From NCBI RefSeq assembly GCF_011694815.1, contig NZ_CP050177.1, positions 5,620,001-5,684,000 on the forward strand: DNA of 64,000 nucleotides, in the 5' to 3' direction. The translations under genes and the position numbers were made by a program. Shown one piece after another: positions 15,618 through 27,621 of this stretch (the first letter of the stretch is position 1; each line of letters opens with the position of its first letter). The stretch is from Streptomyces liangshanensis. Lineage in GTDB: Bacteria; Actinomycetota; Actinomycetes; Streptomycetales; Streptomycetaceae. The notes under the pieces were generated by a model that was not told the DNA's origin, made no database searches, and was given only the letters and a program-made list of their open reading frames with translations.

Positions 15618-17741
15618 CTAATCAATGCTTGCAAGTTCAACATTCGACGGGCGATCAATTCGCGCCGCGTCCTGTTTCACGCCCCTGACCAGGATGTCCA
15701 AGGTGGCACGTGCCACCGCGTCGGTCTCCGAGAGCATCACGGAGTCGACACCCGGCCGGGCGCCCGCGGCCGTCACCCAGTGCACTCCCTCGGTGGGCAC
15801 GCCGAGCGCGAACCGCCGCGGATGCGGCTCGCCCTGACGGTCGATCAGGTGATACGGGCGGCGTGTTACATCCAGGCCACCCGTCTCGTAACCACCGACG
15901 GTGTGCGGCCGGCACTGACCCGTCTTCAGCAGTCGCGAGAGCAACGGGTCGCAGCCGCGCCGCAGGTCCGGTTCGGGGAGCCGGGCCTCCACGAGGGTCG
16001 TCGCCCGTACGGCCGATCCCGGCACCTCGGGGGACTCGGCCACGAACACCCCGTCCTGCACGCGTACGTTCATCCGCGGCCCGATCACGTCGAGCACGCC
16101 CGCCTCGATCAGGGCGGTCATCTCCTCGACGCGGCGGCGGGGCGGGCCGATGGAGAGGAAGGCGTTCAACGGCGTGTACCAGCGGTCGAGATGGTCGCGC
16201 CGCGACGAACCGGACAGGCCCGCGTGGTCCACGATCAGCCGCAGTTCGTTCCGCAGGTCGCGCAGGACGTCGAGGGCCGCCTTGACCGGACCCGCGACGT
16301 TGCCGAGCGCGGCCTCCGCGGCGTCCCGGCGCAGATGGGTCAGCAGCCAGGCGCGGTGATCGGCCGGGTCGAGGAAGACCCGGTCGCCGTACGGGCGGGA
16401 GATCCGGTCCCAGGACCAGCGGTCCGCCGCGTCGAACCCGGCGTCGTCCAGGACGGCGGACTCCTGCGGGCTGCCGTGCGGCGCCGCGAGGAAGCGGTCC
16501 AGGAACGCGGTCAGGGGGGAGGGCGGGGAGAGGGGCAGGGACGAGGACCGGGACACGGGCTGGGGCGGGGACGGGGGCAGCGGGAGGGAGTTGACCGGGG
16601 CCTGGCCCGCGGCGGTGGCCAGGACCGTGGCGTAGAAGACGGCCTCCACCTCCTTGGCGATCAGCGGCCATATCTCGGTCAGGAAGTCCGGCCGGTCGCC
16701 GTCGTCCGCGCGCTTGCGGAACGCCGCGATCACGTCCGGCGTCAGGACGAGCGGGCGGTGCCGCTCGGAGGGTCCCTTCGCGTTGTCCCCGCGTGCCTGG
16801 TACGGGATGCCGCGCCGCGATCCCGCGTACAACTCGGGCTCCCGGCCCGACGGGTGGTATACGAGAACGCCCTCGGTGTCGCGAGCAAAGATCCCGCCAC
16901 GGCCCGCCGTCAGGAGCGCCATGTGGTCGAAGAAGTTGAGACCGAGCCCGCGCAGGAGCACCGGTTCGCTGGGAGCGATCCCAGAAAGGTCGACGTCGGC
17001 GGGGTTGGAGGGCGGGACGTAGCGCAGACGGTGACGCTCCGCATACTCGGCGAGTACGGCTTGGGTCTGACCGAAAATCACCGGTAGGTGACCCTGCGCG
17101 AGCACCACGGCGGAGAGCCCGGAGAGCGTGGTTCCGTCGTCGAGCGTGAGGATCTGGCGGGGGCGGCGGAGGGCGGGGCGCCCCGGGCCGGCCGGGGCGG
17201 CCACGCGCCCGGCCGGAGCCCCGAGACCGTCGCCCGGGTCCGTCAGGCCGTTGCCCGGATCCGTGAGGTCGCCACCCAGGTCCGTGAGGTCGTCGTCGAG
17301 GCGGATCGCGCGTGCCCGGTGCACGACCACGGTCACGTTCTCCGGGGCGCGGTCCGCCGTCCGCCGGAACGCCCACTCCAGGTAGCGGCCGTACGAGGCC
17401 CGGCTCGGGTAGTCGTCGGGGCCGAGCGCCTCACCGGGCCGGTCCACGGCCCACTCGTACAGACTCGGCCCCGGCCTGATCGGCCCCTCGCACGCCACGG
17501 TCGCGTCGGTGAACACGGTGACCTGCGAGGCGACCGTGTTCATCAGCAGCTCGGCGGGCTGGTCGGTGCGCCAGACGCGGCCGGCGCCCGGCGGTTCCGG
17601 GTCGACCACGTGCACCGTCAGCGGGACGTCCGGGGCGAGTTCGGGCACGGACGCGCAGAGTCTTTCGAGGACCGAGGTGCCGCGGGGGCCGGCGCCGACG
17701 ACGGCGAGGGAGTGGGGCAGGGGCTGCCGTACATCGGACAA
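15618..17741 (-). CDS. FAD/NAD(P)-binding protein (NAD_binding_9 type)
   Basis: A 707-residue flavoprotein-like enzyme. The Rossmann signature VVGAGPRGTSVLERL lies near the N-terminus, matching the FAD-NAD(P)-binding (Pfam NAD_binding_9) family related to ornithine/lysine monooxygenase folds. A central ARGDNAKGP-containing region and a late VTRRPYHLIDRQGEPHPRRF segment are also typical. A low-complexity insert of L-T-D-P-G-x-G-L repeats lies around residues 150-175 and is mirrored as a DNA repeat near 17230-17300. The start is TTG 17741, 7 bp after GGGAG; a GTG at 17789 lacks a site. The substrate is unknown. Confidence 0.76.
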   Translation of the reverse strand: MSDVRQPLPHSLAVVGAGPRGTSVLERLCASVPELAPDVPLTVHVVDPEPPGAGRVWRTDQPAELLMNTVASQVTVFTDATVACEGPIRPGPSLYEWAVDRPGEALGPDDYPSRASYGRYLEWAFRRTADRAPENVTVVVHRARAIRLDDDLTDLGGDLTDPGNGLTDPGDGLGAPAGRVAAPAGPGRPALRRPRQILTLDDGTTLSGLSAVVLAQGHLPVIFGQTQAVLAEYAERHRLRYVPPSNPADVDLSGIAPSEPVLLRGLGLNFFDHMALLTAGRGGIFARDTEGVLVYHPSGREPELYAGSRRGIPYQARGDNAKGPSERHRPLVLTPDVIAAFRKRADDGDRPDFLTEIWPLIAKEVEAVFYATVLATAAGQAPVNSLPLPPSPPQPVSRSSSLPLSPPSPLTAFLDRFLAAPHGSPQESAVLDDAGFDAADRWSWDRISRPYGDRVFLDPADHRAWLLTHLRRDAAEAALGNVAGPVKAALDVLRDLRNELRLIVDHAGLSGSSRRDHLDRWYTPLNAFLSIGPPRRRVEEMTALIEAGVLDVIGPRMNVRVQDGVFVAESPEVPGSAVRATTLVEARLPEPDLRRGCDPLLSRLLKTGQCRPHTVGGYETGGLDVTRRPYHLIDRQGEPHPRRFALGVPTEGVHWVTAAGARPGVDSVMLSETDAVARATLDILVRGVKQDAARIDRPSNVELASID

Positions 17742-17987
17742 GCTGTGGCTCCCGGGACATGGGGGGTGGTGGAAGGTGAAGGCCGCCACTGGAAGCGGAT
17801 CGTCCGCTCATCATGCCGCTGGTGTACCGGGAGTCGAACCCTTGGGCGGGGGATCACCCTCTGTGGGAAGGATCACGGACGGGTTGAGGCAAGGAAATCA
17901 AGGGGGTTCGGGGAAGGGTTTGTGCGGATCGCCCATTCGGCGCCCGGGGGAGGGGTGCGAGCCGTCACCCCGGGCGCCCGCGCCGTG

Positions 17988-19682
<1,695 letters not shown>

Positions 19683-19691
19683 GTGTGCCCT

Positions 19692-19726
19692 CCTCCGTCG
19701 TTCCGTACGGTACGGAACGACGGAGG
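19692..19726 (-). promoter_or_regulatory. Perfect 17-bp hairpin covering the phosphatase ribosome-binding site
   Basis: The arms 19692-19708 and 19710-19726 are exact reverse complements with one central base. In the mRNA the 3' arm ends in GACGGAGG, directly followed by AGGGCACAC and the ATG, so the stem would hide much of the Shine-Dalgarno. As DNA it is also a 35-bp palindrome suited to a dimeric repressor. Confidence 0.75.
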
Positions 19727-19740
19727 GACGTGGCGAGTGG

Positions 19741-19773
19741 GGCGGGTGATCGGGTGCGGATCGGGGTGCGGGC
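19741..19773 (-). promoter_or_regulatory. PHO-box-like 11-nt direct repeats
   Basis: Read toward the phosphatase gene, three contiguous 11-nt units occur: GCCCGCACCCC, GATCCGCACCC and GATCACCCGCC. The last is close to the GTTCACC-type PhoP repeat unit of streptomycetes. The first two are weak, so this is a candidate only. Confidence 0.3.
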
Positions 19774-19832
19774 AGGGGAACGTTATCTCCTCGGCCCGTC
19801 CGGTCCGTCCGGTCCGCCCGGTTTCCGTCCGG

Positions 19833-20486
19833 TCAGCAGCCGTTCAGTACCGACTGGAGCGCGCTCTTCTCCGCCGAGTCGACGGACAGCTTCCAGTAGT
19901 ACTTCACCTGCACCCAGGCACGGACGTACGTGCAGCGGTACGAGGTGACGGACGGCAGCCAGGTGGCCGGGTCCTGGTCGCCCTTGGCCTGGTTGACGTT
20001 GTCCGTGACCGCGATGAGCTGGGGCCGCGTCAGGTCGTTGGCGAAGGACTGCCGCTGGGCGGTGGTCCAGCTGCTCGCGCCCGAACGCCAGGCCTCGGCC
20101 AGCGGCACCATGTGGTCGATGTCCACGTCGGCGGCGGCGGTCCAGGTGGCGCCGTCGTACACCGAGAACCACCGGCCGCTGGTGGCGGCGCAGCTGGAGT
20201 CCTGGACGACGTTCGTGCCGTCGCGCTTGAGCACGACCTCGCGGGTGTTGCAGGCGCCGGACTGGGTGATCCAGTGCGGGAACAGGTCACGGCTGTAACC
20301 GCTGGAGGAACCTTCCGCCTTCACCGTCAGCTGCGTGAGGTACGTCCGCGCGGTGGCGGCGCTGACCGGCGTGGGCAGGGCGGCCTGGGCGGTGGGGGCG
20401 GTGAGCAGCGTGGCGGCGGCGGCGAGGGCGCCGGAAACGGCGAGGACGGCTGCGCGGCGTATTCGACGCGCGTAGACACCAGACAT
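19833..20486 (-). CDS. Secreted HNH-family endonuclease (DUF1524-like)
   Basis: A 217-residue protein with a Sec signal peptide (basic MSGVYARRIRRAA, hydrophobic core, cleavage after AQA near residue 35). It has an HNH/DUF1524 nuclease domain: DIDHMVPLAEAWRSGAS near 120-136 carries the catalytic His, and RPQLIAVTDNVNQAKGDQDP near 155-175 carries the Asn and His-position motif. Four cysteines probably make disulfides outside the cell. Streptomycete homologues are common exported nucleases thought to act in nutrient scavenging or programmed DNA turnover. Monocistronic. Confidence 0.88.
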   Translation of the reverse strand: MSGVYARRIRRAAVLAVSGALAAAATLLTAPTAQAALPTPVSAATARTYLTQLTVKAEGSSSGYSRDLFPHWITQSGACNTREVVLKRDGTNVVQDSSCAATSGRWFSVYDGATWTAAADVDIDHMVPLAEAWRSGASSWTTAQRQSFANDLTRPQLIAVTDNVNQAKGDQDPATWLPSVTSYRCTYVRAWVQVKYYWKLSVDSAEKSALQSVLNGC

Positions 20487-20697
20487 GCGAACTCCCTTGA
20501 GGTGGGGGTGCGGAGAAGGCTGTACGACCGCCCGCCATCGTCGCGGTGGTGGGTTTCCTGGGGGTGGGCGTCAGGTAACAGCGTGACGACATGTGCACGT
20601 CATATCAAGAGGTGGACGCGCGTCGATCGGGAGTCGCGTGGGGGTTGTCGCGTGACGGTGGGGGGCGTGCGGGGGGCGCGGGGCGTCGCGGTGTCAC

Positions 20698-20800
20698 GTT
20701 CCGTCAGGCCGTGGTGTGTGGGTGGATCCGGCGTTAGATGTGGTTTGGCCGTGGATCCGGTGTTACGTACCGTCAGGCCGTGACGTGCAGGCGGATCCGG
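20698..20800. repeat. Duplicated copy of the HAD gene's 3' end
   Basis: A 34-nt segment at 20767-20800, containing the last codons of the HAD gene, recurs at 20698-20731 with 28 of 34 identical positions. A shorter piece (GGCCGTGGATCCGG) lies between them. It sits in the 286-bp spacer downstream of the HAD gene. Confidence 0.65.
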
Positions 20801-21450
20801 CCGTCCGGGAGGGGCTCGACGCGGACGTGCGTGAGGTCCTGCGCGTGGGCCGTCGGGGCGTGCGGGAGTGCGCGGGGGCCGATGCCCACCACGCTCATGC
20901 CGGCCGCGCGGGCCGCGGTGATGCCCGCTTCCGAGTCCTCGAACGCCACGCAGTCCGCCGGGGCCAGGCCCAGGGCCGCCGCGCCCATGAGGAAGCCCTC
21001 GGGGTGGGGCTTGCTGCTGGTGACCGACTCGGCGGTGACGCGGAGTTCGGGTATCGGGAGGGCGGCGGCCTTCATGCGGGTCGTGGCGAGGTTCTCGTCC
21101 GCCGAGGTGACCAGGGCGTGGGGCAGGTCCGCGAGGGACGCCATGAAGGCGGGGGCGCCGGGGACGGGGATGACGCCGTCCGTGTCGGCGGTCTCCTGGG
21201 CGAGCATCGCGCGGTTGTCGGCGAGGTTCTGCTCCACCGGGCGGTCCGGGAGCAGGACGGCCATGCTCGCGTGCCCCTGGCGTCCGTGGACGATCTTGAG
21301 CGCCTCGTCCGGGTCCAGGCCGTGCTCGACCGCCCAGCGCCGCCACCAGCGCTCCACCACGGCGTCGGAGTTGACGAGGGTGCCGTCCATGTCCAGGAGG
21401 AGGCCGCGGGTCGTCAGGACGGTCGTGGTGGGCGTGGTGCTGGCCGGCAT
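20773..21450 (-). CDS. HAD-family sugar-phosphate phosphatase-like hydrolase
   Basis: A 225-residue HAD subfamily IA phosphatase: nucleophile motif LLLDMDGTLVNSDAVVERW near residues 18-36, HALVTSADENLATTRMKAA (motif II Thr/Ser), SSKPHPEGF (motif III Lys) and VAFEDSEAGITAARAAGM (motif IV). The overall pattern is closest to sugar-phosphatases such as 2-deoxyglucose-6-phosphate or mannitol-type phosphatases. Substrate not determinable. Upstream is the divergent spacer of unrelated genes. Confidence 0.88.
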   Translation of the reverse strand: MPASTTPTTTVLTTRGLLLDMDGTLVNSDAVVERWWRRWAVEHGLDPDEALKIVHGRQGHASMAVLLPDRPVEQNLADNRAMLAQETADTDGVIPVPGAPAFMASLADLPHALVTSADENLATTRMKAAALPIPELRVTAESVTSSKPHPEGFLMGAAALGLAPADCVAFEDSEAGITAARAAGMSVVGIGPRALPHAPTAHAQDLTHVRVEPLPDGRIRLHVTA

Positions 21451-21548
21451 CGGGGTGCTCCAGGGGGCGGGGGAAGAGTCAAGCGGCCCCGGCCGCCGGT
21501 CAGGGAGTACGTCCGGAGCCGCTTTGTTTAGTCATTGTACAAAGTCGG

Positions 21549-23009
21549 TCAGTGGCGTCGGCCGGGGCCCTGGTGATCACGTCCCTGTCCGTCGCCCTGG
21601 CCCTGTCCCGACCCGTTCCCCGTCGCCGGTTCCGCTTCCAGGGACCGGCGGGTGTCGGGGCCGTACACGCCTCGCGGGTCGCCGCCGATCTTCCGGTAGA
21701 TCTGGTACGCCGCGACCGCCACCTGCACGCGCTGGTCGAACTGGCCGTCCGGGGTGCCCTGGTAGAGCCGTATCCCGGCCAGGCGCTGCTGGAGGTCCGC
21801 CACCGCGGGCCCGGAGTCGCCGAGGCGCAGCCCGTTCGCGGCGAGGCCGGAGGGCGGCGCGAAGCCTTCCGGCGGTGCGTCGGCGGGGCGCTCGGTGGCG
21901 GGCGGGGCCGTCTCGGGGCGTTCCGACGGTACGGCCTCCGGCGGCGCGGAGGCCTCGGTCGAGGCGCCCGACTGCGCCGATGCCGGCGATTCCGACGCGT
22001 CCGGGGACGGGGAGGCGCCGGCCGTCCCGCGTGTCGCGTCGGGGGAGGCGGTACGGGAGGCCCCGGCCGGGTCGCCGGACAACGCGACGTCGGGGCCGGC
22101 GGCCGTCGGCCGGGAGCCTGCGAGGCCCTCGTCCAGGTGCGCGGAGTCGGCGTCCTCGCCGGAGAACAGCCCCCCGGCGAACGCCGCGGTCCCGAGCACC
22201 GCGACGGCGGCCGCGCCCAGCGCCACGGCCTTGAGGGGGCGGCGGCGACGGGGGTGGCGCGCGGCGCGGCGTGCGGCGGGCGGCCCTGCCGGGGGCTCGG
22301 CGCCGCTCGCCCCGGACGCGGACGGTGACTCCGCCGCGGCCAGGGGCGGGAGGGGGCCGGCGGTGACGAACGGTTCACGCGTCTCGTCGTTCCCGGTCGG
22401 GAGGGTCACGTACGGCCGGATGCGCCGCTCGTCGAAGACCTCGGCCGCGGCGATCTCCTGACTCCGCCCGGCCCGATGGGCCCGCGCGACCCGCCCGGCA
22501 CAGAAACACCCGGGCCCACCGCCGACAGCGGTCACGGCCCCACACTCAGGACACACCCGCGCCCCACCCTGCCGCACCTGAGCACCCCCCTCCACCCAAG
22601 GAGCAACCCCCGGTTCCTGACCCCCCAGCCTTGCCGCACCGCCCTGGCCTACCCCAGCGCCCTGATCACCGGCCCGCCCCGACGCGTTGTCCGGGCTCGT
22701 GGCTGTCGCCGGGCCTGTCCCCGCACCCGGGCCTGCCCCGGCACCTTGGTCGGCGGTGCGCCCCTGCACGGCGTCCGGTTCCGTGGCTGTCGCCGCGCCC
22801 ACGCCCGCCTCGGCGCCCAGTCCCGCGCCCGGCGCGGCCCCCGCCGCCGGGTCGGCGGCATGAGCGACCCCCGCCCGCGCGGCCGACTCCACCGCCGCCC
22901 CCGCAGCGTGAGCACCCCCCGCCCCCGCGGCCCGAGCGCCCTCCGCGTCCGCCGGCCTTGTCGGTGCCGGGCCGTCGTCGTGGCCGTGGCCGTTCCGGTT
23001 GTTGTTCAC
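21549..23009 (-). CDS. Membrane protein with zinc ribbon and peptidoglycan-binding domain
   Basis: A 486-residue modular protein. Residues 1-140 are Ala/Gly-rich low complexity. A zinc ribbon follows (CPECGAVTAVGGGPGCFCAG), then a basic patch, one membrane helix (LKAVALGAAAVAVLGTAAFA near 270) and a long Ser/Pro/Glu-rich wall-spanning linker. The C-terminal PG_binding_1 domain (GLRLGDSGPAVADLQQRL ... GVYGPDTRRSLE) binds peptidoglycan outside. The cytoplasmic zinc ribbon and extracellular wall binder suggest a wall sensor or anchor, which is inference. The GTG at 23009 is preceded by GGGGAGGG at about 9 bp. The tail is Gly/Gln-rich. Confidence 0.8.
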   Translation of the reverse strand: MNNNRNGHGHDDGPAPTRPADAEGARAAGAGGAHAAGAAVESAARAGVAHAADPAAGAAPGAGLGAEAGVGAATATEPDAVQGRTADQGAGAGPGAGTGPATATSPDNASGRAGDQGAGVGQGGAARLGGQEPGVAPWVEGGAQVRQGGARVCPECGAVTAVGGGPGCFCAGRVARAHRAGRSQEIAAAEVFDERRIRPYVTLPTGNDETREPFVTAGPLPPLAAAESPSASGASGAEPPAGPPAARRAARHPRRRRPLKAVALGAAAVAVLGTAAFAGGLFSGEDADSAHLDEGLAGSRPTAAGPDVALSGDPAGASRTASPDATRGTAGASPSPDASESPASAQSGASTEASAPPEAVPSERPETAPPATERPADAPPEGFAPPSGLAANGLRLGDSGPAVADLQQRLAGIRLYQGTPDGQFDQRVQVAVAAYQIYRKIGGDPRGVYGPDTRRSLEAEPATGNGSGQGQGDGQGRDHQGPGRRH

Positions 23010-23105
23010 AGTCGGATCCCTCCCCTTGGAGCGGCGATTATGCAGGCCCCCTCCCACCGCCCCGTCGGCGGCCGGGCGACGCGCCGGGGGGTTGGGCGGG
23101 CATAA

Positions 23106-25226
<2,121 letters not shown>

Positions 25227-25273
25227 ACGGACCCGTGGGCGAGGGCGGTCGCCGGACGGGCGCGGCCCTCCCG

Positions 25274-25323
25274 GGTCAGCCGGTGACCCGGTCAGCCGGC
25301 CGGTGACCCGGTCAGCCGGTGAG
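25274..25323. terminator. Convergent terminator built from three GGTCAGCCGG repeats
   Basis: GGTCAGCCGG recurs at 25274, 25290 and 25310, the last overlapping the GNAT stop codon. The units pair with the intervening CCGGTGACC (for example GGTCAGCCGGCCGGTGACC) to form short hairpins between the converging MFS and GNAT genes. Confidence 0.5.
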
Positions 25324-25812
25324 CTGCTTGCCGTACCAGATCTCGCTGTACGGTCCCGGCTCCCCGTACGCCGCGATCTCCCCGTACCCGTGCTTCCCGT
25401 ACAGCCCCCGCGCCTCCACCAGGTCGAGCCGGGTGTCGAGCACGACCCGCCGCGCCCCGAGCCGCCGCGCGGCCGCCTCCAGGGCCGCGAGCAGCGCGCC
25501 GCCCCCGCCGGTGCCGCGGGCGGCCGGGCTCACGTACACCCGGGTCAGTTCGGCGGCCGGGAGGCGCGCGGGCCCGCCCGGCAGCAGCATCAGTCCGCCG
25601 CAGGCCGCCGCCTCGCCGCCGTACCGGCCCACCACGAACTCCCCGGTGGGCGGCACGAGCAGGTCCGGCGGGTCGTCGGCGAGCCCCGCGTCGACCTCCG
25701 CCTCCGTCGCCGGGCGGTGCCAGTAGCGGCCCGCCACCTCGGCGTAGTAGGCGCGGCGCAGGCGGGTCGCCTCCGCGGTGGCGAACGACTCGGGACGTAC
25801 GGACCAGTTCAT
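25312..25812 (-). CDS. GNAT-family N-acetyltransferase
   Basis: A 166-residue acetyltransferase. Acetyl-CoA-binding motif A is visible as LTRVYVSPAARGTGGGGALLAALEAAA around residues 88-114, with the Q/RxxGxG/A loop seen as ARGTGGG. The closing segment VEARGLYGKHGYGEIAAYG is motif B. The acceptor substrate cannot be read from sequence. Its last bases are repeated downstream to form the terminator described separately. Monocistronic. Confidence 0.88.
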   Translation of the reverse strand: MNWSVRPESFATAEATRLRRAYYAEVAGRYWHRPATEAEVDAGLADDPPDLLVPPTGEFVVGRYGGEAAACGGLMLLPGGPARLPAAELTRVYVSPAARGTGGGGALLAALEAAARRLGARRVVLDTRLDLVEARGLYGKHGYGEIAAYGEPGPYSEIWYGKQLTG

Positions 25813-25925
25813 GGTCCTTTCCCTACCGGGGACCCGGACCGTTTGGCCAACGGATTACGGGCAACCCGAATGCCAGAAGTACTTGTTCACGAGCCGGGAC
25901 GAGTAGAGAGACAGGAAGGCAAGCC

Positions 25926-26546
25926 ATGTCCACAGTCCTGATCGTCATCGGTCTGATCGTGGTCTTCGTGATCATTGTCGGCGCCGTCCTGTACGCCGGA
26001 CCCGGCAAGAAGGGCGGCCGGGGCGGGCTCAAGCGCCGGTTCGGCCCGGAGTACGACCGCGCCGTGGCGCGGCACGACGGGGACACCAAGGCCGCGGAGC
26101 ACGAACTGGCCGAGCGGGTCAGCCGCCACGGCGACCTGCGGACCCAGCCCCTCTCCGCCGAGCAGCGCGAGCAGTACGTGGCCGGCTGGAGCGGACTCCA
26201 GGAGCGTTTTGTCGACGCCCCCCAGGAGGCCGTCGCCCAGGCCGACCAACTGCTGGCCCGGCTCGCGGCGGAGCGCGGCTACCCCGACACGGCCTACGAC
26301 GACCAGCTCGACGCCCTCTCCGTCCACCACGCGCACGAGGTGGACGGCTACCGCAGGGTCCACCACGTGGCCTCCGACGCCGGGAGCGGCGCGAGCACGG
26401 AAGAACTGCGCGAGGCCATGGTCGGCGCGCGGCAGCTCTTCGAACAGCTGATCCTGGCCCGCCCCGGGGAGAGCGGTGGCGACCGCCACGGGAGCGCCGG
26501 CCGGAACCGGAACCTTTCGCTGCGACCCAAAGGGAGTGGTGCGTGA
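25926..26546 (+). CDS. Single-pass membrane protein of a conserved two-gene pair
   Basis: A 206-residue protein with an uncleaved N-terminal membrane anchor (STVLIVIGLIVVFVIIVGAVLYA). The rest is helical: GLKRRFGPEYDRAVARHDGDTKAAEHELAER is a distinctive streptomycete motif, with a further helix QDQERF/ADQLLARLAAERGYP. ATG 25926 follows GAAGGCA. Its stop overlaps the ATG of the next gene by 1 bp, so the two are coupled. No function is recognised; the pair looks like a membrane-bound adaptor plus its partner. Confidence 0.75.
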   Translation: MSTVLIVIGLIVVFVIIVGAVLYAGPGKKGGRGGLKRRFGPEYDRAVARHDGDTKAAEHELAERVSRHGDLRTQPLSAEQREQYVAGWSGLQERFVDAPQEAVAQADQLLARLAAERGYPDTAYDDQLDALSVHHAHEVDGYRRVHHVASDAGSGASTEELREAMVGARQLFEQLILARPGESGGDRHGSAGRNRNLSLRPKGSGA

Positions 26547-27223
26547 TGACGTACGACCCGAGCAAGCCCGCTAAGACGACCGACACGACCGATACGACCG
26601 CCACGGGCGACACGACCGACGCCACCGGCGACCACGGCAACCGCTCCGACCGCCCCGACCGGGTCGGCGCCCCGGACCGTACGAGCACCCCGGACCGCAC
26701 GGGCGCCACCGACCGTACGAGCGGGACCGACCGTACGAGCACCCCGGACCGCACCACCGGAGCCGAGCGGCCCACCGGCCCTCCCGCCACCCCCGAGGTG
26801 CGCGAAGGCCGCGAGGTGAAGAGCCCCGTCCGTACCCCGGAGGCACCGACCCGTACCACCGGGGACACCGCCACGGACCGCACGGCCACCGGCACCCCGG
26901 CCGGTAAGACCCCCAGCGCCGCGAAGACGGATCACTCGAAGGCGCGATTCTTCCCGCAGGACGAGAGCGACAAGCTGACCCAGCGTCTCCAGGACGCGCT
27001 CAGCTCCTTCGTCGACGGGCCGAGGCGCTCCGTCGAGGAGGCCGCGGGTGTGCTGGAGGAGACCGCCGAACGGCTCGGCAAGGCCCTCGCGGAGCGCCCC
27101 CGTTCCTTGCGCGCCGACTGGGACACCCCCGGTCAGGACAAGGACGGCGGCACGGACACCGAGGACCTGCGGCTCGCTCTCCAGAGCTACCGCGAGGTGA
27201 CGGAACGGCTGTTGCGCATCTGA
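26546..27223 (+). CDS. Low-complexity DRTS-repeat protein, partner of the preceding gene
   Basis: A 225-residue cytoplasmic protein. The first half is disordered and Thr/Asp/Arg/Pro-rich, with repeats of the form P-D-R-T-[SG] about every 8-9 residues between residues 48 and 75. The last about 85 residues are helical (FFPQDESDKLTQRLQDAL, then VEEAAGVLEETAERLGKAL). The two ends resemble each other in style, not in known domains. ATG 26546 overlaps the upstream stop (TGATG). It also matches a GTG at 26543. Ends shortly before a strong terminator. Function unknown. Confidence 0.68.
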   Translation: MTYDPSKPAKTTDTTDTTATGDTTDATGDHGNRSDRPDRVGAPDRTSTPDRTGATDRTSGTDRTSTPDRTTGAERPTGPPATPEVREGREVKSPVRTPEAPTRTTGDTATDRTATGTPAGKTPSAAKTDHSKARFFPQDESDKLTQRLQDALSSFVDGPRRSVEEAAGVLEETAERLGKALAERPRSLRADWDTPGQDKDGGTDTEDLRLALQSYREVTERLLRI

Positions 27224-27621
27224 CGCGCGGCTGAGGCACGCCCCCCCGGGGCGCGGCCCGACAGACCAGGAGGCGGCGGGCAAGGGACGGCCCGCCGCCT
27301 CCCTTCCGTGTGTCCGCGTACCGCTCGCGGGCGCGTCGTGGTTCGGGCCGGGGCGCGCCGGGGTGCAGGATTCCCTTCTGGAGTGATCCGGATCAGGCCG
27401 GGTCCGCGTCTCCGCCGAGGACATGAGCCCGCTCGCGGGCGCCTCAGGCATGCGCTCGCGCGTGCGCCCATGCGTGCCCCGGGCCGGGGCGCGGGCGGGG
27501 GCATCGGGACAAAAAAGGGATGACGGTCAGGCGAAGAGGGGGTTGCCTGAGTCTTCCCGGAAGGGTGGTGCGAGGCTCTATGCCCCAGGGATGGCGTTTT
27601 CGGACGGAGGGTCGGCGCGGC
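27224..27621. other. 398-bp intergenic stretch
   Basis: Holds the strong terminator at 27269-27302. After that I see only upstream sequence of the GT87/PAP2 gene, whose frame is open for 102 bp before the chosen start but without a convincing ribosome-binding site. No RNA gene or small gene is recognised. Confidence 0.5.
27269..27302 (+). terminator. Terminator of the two-gene operon
   Basis: A perfect 13-bp inverted repeat (27269-27281 and 27290-27302) with an 8-nt loop, 45 bp after the stop codon. Confidence 0.85.

Noticed and set aside
26660..26760. Regular repeats that could look like a CRISPR array
   Set aside because: They are in frame, encode P-D-R-T repeats, vary in length and have no unique spacers of constant size.
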